From positions 1-13,847 of the forward strand of contig JAOUKW010000068.1 in the NCBI GenBank assembly GCA_029882335.1: a DNA stretch of 13,847 nucleotides. The letters run 5' to 3'. Positions 6,980-13,306 of this stretch are shown piece by piece. Origin of the DNA: Candidatus Heimdallarchaeota archaeon (lineage in GTDB: Archaea; Asgardarchaeota; Heimdallarchaeia; Heimdallarchaeales; Kariarchaeaceae). Position numbers and translations under genes: made by a program. The notes beneath the pieces are model-generated. The model saw nothing but the letters and a program-made list of their open reading frames with translations. It was not told the origin of the DNA and did not search any database. Each line of letters opens with the position of its first letter. The first letter of the stretch is position 1.

Positions 6980-7001
6980 AATTCGGTGATCAGCAAATTT
7001 T
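6980..7001. promoter_or_regulatory. Imperfect palindrome in the pyrB / prenyl synthase intergenic region
   Basis: Two 11-base halves, AAATTCGGTGA and TCAGCAAATTT, match as an inverted repeat at 9 of 11 positions with no spacer. The site lies 42 bases upstream of the chosen pyrB start, just beyond where its promoter should be, and about 100 bases before the divergent prenyl synthase. It could be an operator for either gene. A chance match in AT-rich DNA is possible. Confidence 0.4.
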
Positions 7002-7102
7002 TTCTCTTTGTTATTGAAAGAGTATACCTTACAATAATTTTCTTGCATTTATTTTTATCAATAACAATAGCTTTTCAATTTAGATTTAGCTGTGTTAAAA
7101 TA

Positions 7103-8107
7103 GTGGACTTAAAATTAGAAATCGCGAAAAGAGGAGAAAAGGCACTGGATTTTCTACTAAAGAGAGCAAATGAATTGATATATCCTGAAAATCCTCTTAG
7201 AGAAGCAGCATTGCATTACCCTCAAGCAGGTGGGAAAGGATTCCGACCCGCGATGTTACAGTTAGTTTGTGGTGCTTTAGGGGGGAATGAGGACGAATCA
7301 ATACCCGTCTCTGCTGCAATTGAGGCTGTACATGTTTCTTCTTTAATTCATGATGATTGGATGGATACTGACGAATTGAGGAGAGGTAGACCCGCTGTTT
7401 GGAAAAAATGGAATCCTACTATTGCAATATTGGCAGGAGATGTGCTATATGGTGTTGCTTTTGCAATTGCAGGTGAAATACCGAATTTAACCGATGAATT
7501 ACGGTATGCAATATCTAAGGAGTTAGCTGAAATTTATATAAAATTATGTCATGGTCAAATGCTAGATATTGGATACGAGGATATAAATTTTAATGATTTA
7601 TCAATTGAACAAATAAAAAACATGCAATATTTAAAAACTGGTGTATTATTTGAATTTTCATGTGTAACTGGTGCGAGATTAGCATTAAACAAATTGGAAG
7701 ATGATTTCATAGATTTAATCCGTGAATACGCAATATTTTCTGGCACTGCATTTCAAATTCAGGATGATATTATCGGTTTAATTGGAGAGCCTGATGAAAT
7801 TGGCAAACCAGTAGGTTCAGATATAATTGAGGGAAAAAGAACCATTATTGCAGTTCATGCAGTGAATAATGCAAATCCAAGTCAAAAAACTGAATTACTT
7901 TCTATACTTGGAAATAAATCCGCTACACCTACTGATATCGAAAGATGCTTGCAATTAATGCATGAAATAGGTTCTATTAATTATGCAAAAGCATTAGCTA
8001 CCGATCTAGCTCAAAAAGCAATTGAAATTACTGATCTACTCCCCAAAAATAAAAATACCGAATTATTGAAAGCGTTTGGTAGCCATATGGTTGAGAGAAA
8101 TTTTTAA
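7103..8107 (+). CDS. Polyprenyl diphosphate synthase, probably geranylgeranyl type
   Basis: This trans-prenyltransferase elongates allylic diphosphates with isopentenyl diphosphate; in archaea the C20 product feeds membrane lipid synthesis. From GTG at 7103 the product has 334 residues. Visible motifs are GGKGFRP (K45, R48) for isopentenyl diphosphate binding, the first aspartate-rich motif DDWMD (D84, D85, D88) followed by RRGRP, and the second motif DDIIG (D221, D222) followed by the GKPVGSDI loop and GKRT. The residues four and five before the first motif are small serines, fitting a product of C20 or longer rather than C15 (family rule, not proof). The frame is open upstream to ATG 6986, but those 39 hydrophobic residues overlap the pyrB promoter region and are rejected. 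The gene ends exactly where the convergent transporter gene ends. Confidence 0.9.
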   Translation: MDLKLEIAKRGEKALDFLLKRANELIYPENPLREAALHYPQAGGKGFRPAMLQLVCGALGGNEDESIPVSAAIEAVHVSSLIHDDWMDTDELRRGRPAVWKKWNPTIAILAGDVLYGVAFAIAGEIPNLTDELRYAISKELAEIYIKLCHGQMLDIGYEDINFNDLSIEQIKNMQYLKTGVLFEFSCVTGARLALNKLEDDFIDLIREYAIFSGTAFQIQDDIIGLIGEPDEIGKPVGSDIIEGKRTIIAVHAVNNANPSQKTELLSILGNKSATPTDIERCLQLMHEIGSINYAKALATDLAQKAIEITDLLPKNKNTELLKAFGSHMVERNF

Positions 8108-8968
8108 TTATAAAAATAATAAAATAGAACCAATAATAATTGTAATCATACCCGGTATTCGATGAATGATAATCTCCTTTAGGAATTTTTTTCCAAGATA
8201 GGCAGTTACGAAAATTGATATTAAAGATAACGGTTCTGCAATTGTCACTGGCAATTCTTGTAATGCAATTAATAAGAACAAATAACTCCAACCATTGGCG
8301 AATGCAGCAAATGTAATGTCTTTTCTATTATTATTCATGATTTCTCGTATTTGCTTTCCTTTTCTGGAAACTATTGAGGGCAATAATAAATAGAAACCGA
8401 CAAAAAAATTCATCATTATTGCATATACTCCTGGATTTGAAAATTCTATATTCATTGTATCTATAATTCTACCTATTGCGAGGAAAAATGATCCAAGTAT
8501 CATAATGAGTGATCCTTTGGATTTTAGCAATTCGTTAAACCGATTGTGAAAAGAACCTGGATAGAGTAAAAATACTCCAAAAAAAATCAATACTGCACCA
8601 AATAATCTTAATGATGTGATAGGATCCTCTAGAAAAAGATAGCTAAGAAAAAATAACCAAATCAACGATGAATTATATAGAGGTGCAATTAATGAGGTAT
8701 CTTCTAGTTTAATTGCATACACATAGCAGTAAAAGCCAATTGCATATACCAGTGAACTGACCATTGACCATCGAGATTGATATATCTCTGAGTATGTAAA
8801 TTGTTCATTATTTATTACAATTGAAGGTAAGAGAAAAATTGATGCTAACAAAAAAAATAATGAAGCTACAACCATTGAATCGTACTTTTCAAGTCTTTTT
8901 ATAAATAATCTTTCTGAACCTAATAATACAATTCTACCTATCATTGCAAATATTGGAACAATAATCAT
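8108..8968 (-). CDS. EamA-family (drug/metabolite) membrane transporter
   Basis: This 286-residue, strongly hydrophobic protein has about eight to ten membrane segments arranged as two similar halves. The first half ends with an EamA-type pair (AIKLEDTSLIAPLYN, then FLEDPITSLRLFGAVLIFFGVFLL in two parts, about residues 85-137). The second half has the matching ALQELPVTIAEPLSLIS ... GKKFLKE ... IIIGSILLFL region (about 230-286). The family exports or imports small metabolites, and the substrate cannot be predicted. The ATG at 8968 is supported by a TATA box 26 bases upstream, implying a leaderless message. The 3' end abuts the convergent prenyl synthase with no gap. Confidence 0.85.
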   Translation of the reverse strand: MIIVPIFAMIGRIVLLGSERLFIKRLEKYDSMVVASLFFLLASIFLLPSIVINNEQFTYSEIYQSRWSMVSSLVYAIGFYCYVYAIKLEDTSLIAPLYNSSLIWLFFLSYLFLEDPITSLRLFGAVLIFFGVFLLYPGSFHNRFNELLKSKGSLIMILGSFFLAIGRIIDTMNIEFSNPGVYAIMMNFFVGFYLLLPSIVSRKGKQIREIMNNNRKDITFAAFANGWSYLFLLIALQELPVTIAEPLSLISIFVTAYLGKKFLKEIIIHRIPGMITIIIGSILLFL

Positions 8969-8985
8969 AAATCATGCAACATTAT

Positions 8986-9028
8986 TATCCTATAATATCC
9001 TTTCAATAATTATCCTAAAATAAGGATA
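8986..9028. promoter_or_regulatory. Four TATCCT boxes in the transporter / GNAT divergent promoter
   Basis: TATCCT occurs at 8986-8991, 8996-9001 and 9011-9016, and inverted as AGGATA at 9023-9028. The last two form a perfect 6+6 palindrome around AAAATA. The first two are ten bases apart, one helical turn, and flank or overlap the transporter TATA box. This looks like a repressor or activator site controlling one or both divergent genes. Confidence 0.5.
8991..8998 (-). promoter_or_regulatory. TATA box of the EamA transporter gene
   Basis: On the - strand AAAGG is followed by ATATTATA, centred 26 bases before the ATG at 8968, the expected archaeal distance for a start site at the codon itself. 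No ribosome-binding site is present. Confidence 0.5.
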
Positions 9029-9081
9029 GATCTACTAGAAAATTGATTACTTAGGTTTAATTATACGAAGTGACATATATT

Positions 9082-9408
9082 ATGTTAGAGATGAAATCTA
9101 TACGGGCTGATGATTTTGCGGGATATTTAGAAATTCAATTTCCAGTAAAAGTACGTTTGCATCAATCATATCAAATTCTTCAATTAAATTTACTAATTGT
9201 TGATGAAGATCATCGAGATAAAGGAATTGGATCAATGGTAATGAATCGAATTATTCAATATTCGGAAATAAATTTATTAGATGTGGTAGTTACTCCAACA
9301 GACCATTTTGGATCAAGATTAAGGAGATTAAAAAAATTTTATAAGCGATTTGGATTTGTAAGATTTCGAAGTAATTCATATTCAATGATACGATATTGCG
9401 AATTTTAG
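9082..9408 (+). CDS. Small GNAT-fold acetyltransferase-like protein
   Basis: This 108-residue protein has the acetyl-CoA-binding motif of the GNAT family: the strand LNLLIVDEDHRDKGIG with R45, G48 and G50, then a helix. After it comes a second motif with FYKRFGFVRF, the usual turn at the end of the fold. It is shorter than the usual 140-180 residues because the N-terminal strands and helices are reduced. ATG 9082 is used; an in-frame GTG at 9070 would add four residues. The basic RLRRLKKFYKR stretch is unusual but unexplained. The acceptor substrate is unknown. It is read divergently from the transporter and is followed after 69 bases by the Nudix gene. Confidence 0.7.
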   Translation: MLEMKSIRADDFAGYLEIQFPVKVRLHQSYQILQLNLLIVDEDHRDKGIGSMVMNRIIQYSEINLLDVVVTPTDHFGSRLRRLKKFYKRFGFVRFRSNSYSMIRYCEF

Positions 9409-9477
9409 AAGAGTAATTACATTTTAACTATACCCTTGTCCATAATCTTAACTAATTTGATTTTGGAAAGAAAATAA

Positions 9478-10194
9478 TTGATTTCCAAAGATGACGATTT
9501 GCACTTCAATAGTGAAATTAATAATTTATATAGCTTTAAAAATGAAGTAATAGATAGATTGGAGTATCGAGAGGAACAATTAGTAGTTAGAGAGGGTTCA
9601 CCTCCAGAAGCCGCAGTTTTGTTTTTATTATTAATAAATACTAATCAAACAAATGCTCAACATTATTTAGATAATATATATTTACTCCTTGAAAAAAGAT
9701 CTAAACATTTGAAGAAGAATCCCAACGATATGGCTTTTCCTGGAGGTAAAATGGATGAGGCTGATGAAAATATAATTCAAACTGCATATCGTGAATCTCA
9801 AGAAGAACTGGGAATTGAACCAGAAAAACTTGAATATTTAGGAACAATGGATGAATTTATTTCATCCTCAGGAACCATTGTACGTACAGTGATAAGCTGG
9901 CTTGAAATAGATGACCATATCAATGATTTCAGAAGGCAAATGGAGAAGAAATTCAGTCCAAAAACTTCTGAATCTGAACGAACAGTAGTGATTCCACTAT
10001 CTCATTTTTTAAACCCTGATAATTATTATTCTGTTGAATTTTTCTTTCCCAGCAATAGACATGTATGGATAAGATATTTTTTTATTGATAACTATTTCAG
10101 TGAAGAAGTAATTTGGGGATTAACTGCCTCAATGATCCGACGGTTTGTAAATATTTTATATCCCAATAATAAACTACCACAAGAATTAATTTAA
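9478..10194 (+). CDS. Nudix hydrolase, CoA pyrophosphatase-like
   Basis: The 238-residue protein has the Nudix signature of the CoA diphosphatase group (NudL, NUDT7, NUDT8). This comprises EKRSKHLKKNPNDMAFPGGK, then MDEAD, then TAYRESQEELGI. The arginine-serine upstream of FPGGKxDxxD is the family extension that distinguishes CoA pyrophosphatases from general Nudix enzymes. The metal-binding glutamates are in RESQEELG. The probable reaction splits CoA into 3',5'-ADP and 4'-phosphopantetheine. The start is TTG at 9478: a stop codon is directly upstream (9475-9477), GGAAAG lies at 9465-9470, and there is no ATG before the signature. The C-terminal region, with SERTVVIPLSHFLNP and a WIRYFFID strand, fits the family. 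Its gene ends ten bases from the convergent TerB-like gene. Confidence 0.85.
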   Translation: MISKDDDLHFNSEINNLYSFKNEVIDRLEYREEQLVVREGSPPEAAVLFLLLINTNQTNAQHYLDNIYLLLEKRSKHLKKNPNDMAFPGGKMDEADENIIQTAYRESQEELGIEPEKLEYLGTMDEFISSSGTIVRTVISWLEIDDHINDFRRQMEKKFSPKTSESERTVVIPLSHFLNPDNYYSVEFFFPSNRHVWIRYFFIDNYFSEEVIWGLTASMIRRFVNILYPNNKLPQELI

Positions 10195-10204
10195 TATTTA
10201 ATTT

Positions 10205-10522
10205 CTATCCATAAAAGCTGTTTAGTAAATCATATAATTTTTTAATTAATTCTTTTTCATGATCTTTATAAAAACCATCTGCCAGTGCAGTTGCTTCTGC
10301 ATTTTTAATAATTTGATCTTTTAATTTTTTTAATTCTTGTGTTTCTTCATCATCAATTATACCATCTTCAATTGCTTTATCAATCATCTGAGAATATTCT
10401 AAAGTGTCTATTACAATTTGATCTATGATATCATTTTCTTCCTCTGTTATCACACCATCTTTACGAGCAATTTTGAATAATTCTTTTAGTGTTGATTGTA
10501 GTAATGTATTATCAATTACCAT
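10205..10522 (-). CDS. Small acidic TerB-like helical protein
   Basis: The 105-residue, all-helical, acidic protein contains three similar units of about 30 residues. Each has a helix, then Asp-Gly, then an acidic start of the next helix: KDGVITEEE (D22-G23), EDGIIDDEE (D53-G54) and ADGFYKDHE (D82-G83). This spacing resembles TerB-fold proteins, and the loops recall EF-hand-like metal loops, but none is a full canonical EF-hand. I infer a TerB-like metal-responsive or scaffold role with low certainty. There is no signal peptide or membrane helix. A TATA-like element is centred 25 bases upstream. The gene lies 67 bases downstream of the cyclophilin gene on the same strand. Confidence 0.7.
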   Translation of the reverse strand: MVIDNTLLQSTLKELFKIARKDGVITEEENDIIDQIVIDTLEYSQMIDKAIEDGIIDDEETQELKKLKDQIIKNAEATALADGFYKDHEKELIKKLYDLLNSFYG

Positions 10523-10543
10523 AGCATTATTTTTGCATCACCG

Positions 10544-10551
10544 TTATTAAA
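10544..10551 (-). promoter_or_regulatory. TATA box of the TerB-like gene
   Basis: On the - strand TTTAATAA is centred 25 bases before the ATG at 10522, fitting a leaderless transcript separate from the cyclophilin gene. A GGTGA at 10538-10542 lies 15 bases before the ATG, too far to be a normal ribosome-binding site. Confidence 0.4.
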
Positions 10552-10589
10552 TAATACATTTATAACTTGAACAAATCTTTATTACTGAT

Positions 10590-11072
10590 TTATCTTCTGT
10601 TACCTTTGACTAGTATATGATTATTGACTTTGTCTGAAATACTGGTGATTTCTATTTTTTCAATCTTATCCTTTGCTTGAATTTTTTGAACTACATCTAA
10701 TCCTTCGGTTGTTTTACCAAATACGGTATGTTTTCCATCTAAATGAGAAGTTTGTTCACGTGTTAAGACAATGAAAAATTGAGACCCACCTGTATTTGGA
10801 CCTGCATGTGCCATTGAAAATGCTCCTGATTCATGTCTTTGTTTTGCAGAGGTTTCACAGTTAATTGAATATCCCGGTCCTCCTCTACCCGATCCTTCCG
10901 GGCAACCTCCTTGTATAACAAATTCAGGGATAACACGATGAAAGTTTAATCCATCATAAAATTTATTTTGAGCAAGGGTCACAAAATTTTTAGTTGTATT
11001 TATGGTTTCATCGCTAAGTTCGAAATGAATTTTTCCCTTACTTGTAGTCATGATTCCTGTAGTCTTAGACAT
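10590..11072 (-). CDS. Cyclophilin-type peptidyl-prolyl cis-trans isomerase
   Basis: The enzyme speeds proline isomerisation during protein folding. It is cytosolic, with no signal peptide or membrane segment. The 160-residue protein covers one complete cyclophilin domain. Active-site residues visible by alignment with human cyclophilin A are R46 in FHRV, F51 and Q54 in FVIQGG, F100 in GSQFF, L111 and H115 in LDGKHTVFG. The cyclosporin-binding tryptophan (W121 in cyclophilin A) is replaced by H110, as in many prokaryotic cyclophilins, which predicts weak cyclosporin binding. The ATG at 11072 gives a normal N-terminus. Its role is general and the neighbours do not suggest a client. Confidence 0.95.
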   Translation of the reverse strand: MSKTTGIMTTSKGKIHFELSDETINTTKNFVTLAQNKFYDGLNFHRVIPEFVIQGGCPEGSGRGGPGYSINCETSAKQRHESGAFSMAHAGPNTGGSQFFIVLTREQTSHLDGKHTVFGKTTEGLDVVQKIQAKDKIEKIEITSISDKVNNHILVKGNRR

Positions 11073-11147
11073 AATTAACGTTTTGATTTGTTATTTTTTA
11101 ATGTTCATATTAAACCTTAATTAAAAACACACAATATTTTTCACAAT

Positions 11148-12776
11148 CTAATTTATGATATAATTAAGTAATTTTGCAAATTCTACATTTTTGATTTTTG
11201 TTGTGAACAGATGAATTGCATGATAATTATCTATTAATGACTTATTTAAGAGCAATTCCGAAATTAAGATATACTTTAAAGGAAGGGACTTCAATAAATT
11301 TTTGTCTAAATCAGTAACCAATATTGATTTATCGAAATTTACTTCTATGACCTGTTCGATTGAATTCTCAACAATTATGATTTTTGATCCACAATATTTG
11401 GAGATTTGATATAAATAATTCAATTCATTGAAAATCGCTATTTTTTCTAACTTGGTATTTGTGATGATTCCCTCAGTTATTTTGTTAATGAATACATCTC
11501 TATAAATTATGATTGGTGCATTAAAACTTCTAATTACATCTATTAATTCTTGATCTGCTAGCAGATCTCGGTTTGCTATGATTTTCAGATACTCCAAAAT
11601 TGTACCAACAATCCGACCTTTGTATCCAAAAGATTCAACAACCTTCCCATTGATTGCGAGTTGAGTATTCAATATTGAAAGTAAGTTATATGATGCAATC
11701 TGAATTTTATTTATAATTTCAATTAAATCATTGTCATGATGTTGTAGTTTAATCAGATCAAACAATAAATAAAGATAATCTTCTTGATTTAATGATGCAC
11801 GATTACCATTGAATTCCTTTGTAGTCTTAGTTAGCCACCTTCTGATCATTGCTTTTGTTGGATGTTCAATTATATCTGTTGGTATGACTGAATGTTGAGA
11901 AAGCTGATAAATTGAAAATACTTGTTTTTTATTTAATCCCAAAAACCTTGAAAGAATTGAGTTTCTCATAGAAGTTGACCTTATTTGAGATAATAATATT
12001 GCAAAACCAAACTCTGCAAAGTTTGTTTTTTCAGGAATATTAAATTTCCTAATTTGTTCTATAGTGTTATTTGAATAAATTTCTGGCATGAGCACATGTA
12101 ATAAATTTGAATTGTCCAAATATTGAATTCCTTGTTTGGGAAATCTAAGGATTTCTAATAATTCTCCTGTAATTCTTTCGCTTGATATTTTGTGACGAAT
12201 AATTAAATTTGCATTTTGCTTAATTGCATCAAAAGTTTCCTTCTCTATTGAAAAATTCAATCTAACCGCAAAACGTATCGCTCGAAACATCCTTAGTGAA
12301 TCTTCTGAAAATCTTTCTACAGCTTCACCAACTGTACGAATAATTTTGGCTTTAAAATCATTCTTTCCTCCAAAATAATCAATAATATTTCCATCCTTTG
12401 TGGCAGCCATCGCGTTAATAGTAAAATCTCTTCTCGATAAATCTGATCTCAAATCTTTAATAAAATTAATTTTATCAGGCCTTCTTCCATCAGAATAGCT
12501 TGTCTCCTCTCGAAAAGTTGTTATTTCAATTACTTCTTGTTTGTATAATATACTGATAGTACCATGTTTTTCACCATAATCAAGAAATTTATTATTTTTA
12601 AACACTTTTTTTATTTGATTCGGAGTAGCTGAAGATGAAATATCATAGTCTTTGGTGGATGTACCCAGCATATGATCTCTAATTACACCTCCGACCAAAT
12701 AGGCTTCGAAACCATTTTTTTCCAGTTTCTCAATTATTTCCAGGATAAAACTGGGTATATGTATGGGATCATTCAT
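11148..12776 (-). CDS. cca: tRNA nucleotidyltransferase (class II CCA-adding type) with C-terminal extension
   Basis: The enzyme adds or repairs the 3' CCA of tRNA. The N-terminal half is the class II (bacterial/eukaryotic) form. The catalytic motif is GGVIRDHMLG with D43 and D45 in KDYDIS. The RRDFTINAMA motif is at 115-124, and the flexible-loop region FGGKND ... IRTVG at about 136-150. The nucleotide-selecting E158-D159 and R162 come next in EDSLRMFRAIR, then SSERITGELLEIL. The neck and body run to about residue 400, ending with INGKVVESFGYKG. Residues about 415-542 form an extension with alternating strands and helices (PIIIYRD, SKIIIVEN, KSILVTDLD, KYILISEL) that I do not recognise. A PcnB-like poly(A) polymerase cannot be excluded. 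Archaea normally use unrelated class I enzymes, so this is unusual if the host is an archaeon. GGTGA four bases upstream of the ATG couples it to the GNAT gene. Confidence 0.88.
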   Translation of the reverse strand: MNDPIHIPSFILEIIEKLEKNGFEAYLVGGVIRDHMLGTSTKDYDISSSATPNQIKKVFKNNKFLDYGEKHGTISILYKQEVIEITTFREETSYSDGRRPDKINFIKDLRSDLSRRDFTINAMAATKDGNIIDYFGGKNDFKAKIIRTVGEAVERFSEDSLRMFRAIRFAVRLNFSIEKETFDAIKQNANLIIRHKISSERITGELLEILRFPKQGIQYLDNSNLLHVLMPEIYSNNTIEQIRKFNIPEKTNFAEFGFAILLSQIRSTSMRNSILSRFLGLNKKQVFSIYQLSQHSVIPTDIIEHPTKAMIRRWLTKTTKEFNGNRASLNQEDYLYLLFDLIKLQHHDNDLIEIINKIQIASYNLLSILNTQLAINGKVVESFGYKGRIVGTILEYLKIIANRDLLADQELIDVIRSFNAPIIIYRDVFINKITEGIITNTKLEKIAIFNELNYLYQISKYCGSKIIIVENSIEQVIEVNFDKSILVTDLDKNLLKSLPLKYILISELLLNKSLIDNYHAIHLFTTKIKNVEFAKLLNYIIN

Positions 12777-12780
12777 TATA

Positions 12781-12785
12781 TCACC
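12781..12785 (-). promoter_or_regulatory. Ribosome-binding site of the CCA enzyme, made from the GNAT stop
   Basis: On the - strand the last GNAT codon and stop, TGG-TGA, contain GGTGA, which sits four bases before the ATG at 12776. This indicates translational coupling of the two genes. Confidence 0.6.
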
Positions 12786-13257
12786 AGTTTTTATATTCTC
12801 TTAAATAGCCTTTTGTTTCTGGATAATCAAGGATTTTAAATTCTTCATCTCGTAATGTTTTAGTCATCAGAATGATATCATCTCTTCGTATCCAACCTTG
12901 TTTGTCATAAAATTTCTCGACTTTTGAGTTTTTTAAATCTATAAAGAGATGAACTTTTACCACGTTATTCTCTTTGAAGTAATTAATTGCATGCTCCATT
13001 ATTAATGATCCTATTCCCTTATTTTGATGTACTGGATCTACTGCTAAGTGGTGAATATAGCCTCTTCTTCCATCAAATGCTGCTATTATAGTACCAATAA
13101 TTTTTTCATTTTCTTCTAAAATAATGAACTTATTTTCTTTTTGAAGTACCACTTTTTCAAGTTCTTCTTTTGTATCCGACATACTTAATGACAACCCAGC
13201 TTTCAACCATAGATTGATGACTTCTGGATAATTCTCCGTTGAATACTCTTTAAACAT
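12781..13257 (-). CDS. GNAT-family N-acetyltransferase
   Basis: This 158-residue protein covers a complete GNAT fold. The acetyl-CoA motif is in YIHHLAVDPVHQNKGIGSLI, with Q-N-K-G-I-G forming the pyrophosphate loop. The second half includes VHLFIDLKNSKVEKFYDKQGW, the usual strand-helix-turn that ends the fold. The GRRGYIHHLAVDP segment recalls the YpeA group, but the acceptor is unknown. The ATG at 13257 is preferred to the in-frame GTG just before it (13260), because a TATA-like box at 13284-13294 suggests a nearly leaderless message. It is the first gene of a pair with the CCA enzyme, whose ribosome-binding site lies in its stop region. Confidence 0.88.
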   Translation of the reverse strand: MFKEYSTENYPEVINLWLKAGLSLSMSDTKEELEKVVLQKENKFIILEENEKIIGTIIAAFDGRRGYIHHLAVDPVHQNKGIGSLIMEHAINYFKENNVVKVHLFIDLKNSKVEKFYDKQGWIRRDDIILMTKTLRDEEFKILDYPETKGYLREYKNW

Positions 13258-13283
13258 CACTAATGTACAAAAGTTATATTATC

Positions 13284-13294
13284 TATTATATATT
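13284..13294 (-). promoter_or_regulatory. Possible TATA box of the GNAT-cca pair
   Basis: AATATATAATA on the - strand is centred about 32 bases before the ATG at 13257. This predicts a start site a few bases before the codon. The ATG has no normally spaced ribosome-binding site. Confidence 0.4.
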
Positions 13295-13306
13295 GTGATA
13301 TAGATT

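Noticed and set aside
6938..7048. 37-residue N-terminal extension of PyrB
   Set aside because: The extension has no family match, and the shorter form reproduces standard length and motif numbering.
6986..7102. Hydrophobic 39-residue N-terminal extension on the prenyl synthase
   Set aside because: It could be a membrane anchor, but it overlaps the pyrB upstream region, has no counterpart in the family, and GTG 7103 gives the normal N-terminus.
8028..8291. 87-residue - strand frame across the prenyl synthase / transporter junction
   Set aside because: It is in another frame over two well-supported genes and shows no protein-like pattern of its own.
11073..11147. T-runs and A/T elements between the CCA enzyme and cyclophilin genes as terminator or promoter
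   Set aside because: Several overlapping A/T stretches fit equally well and no single element stands out.
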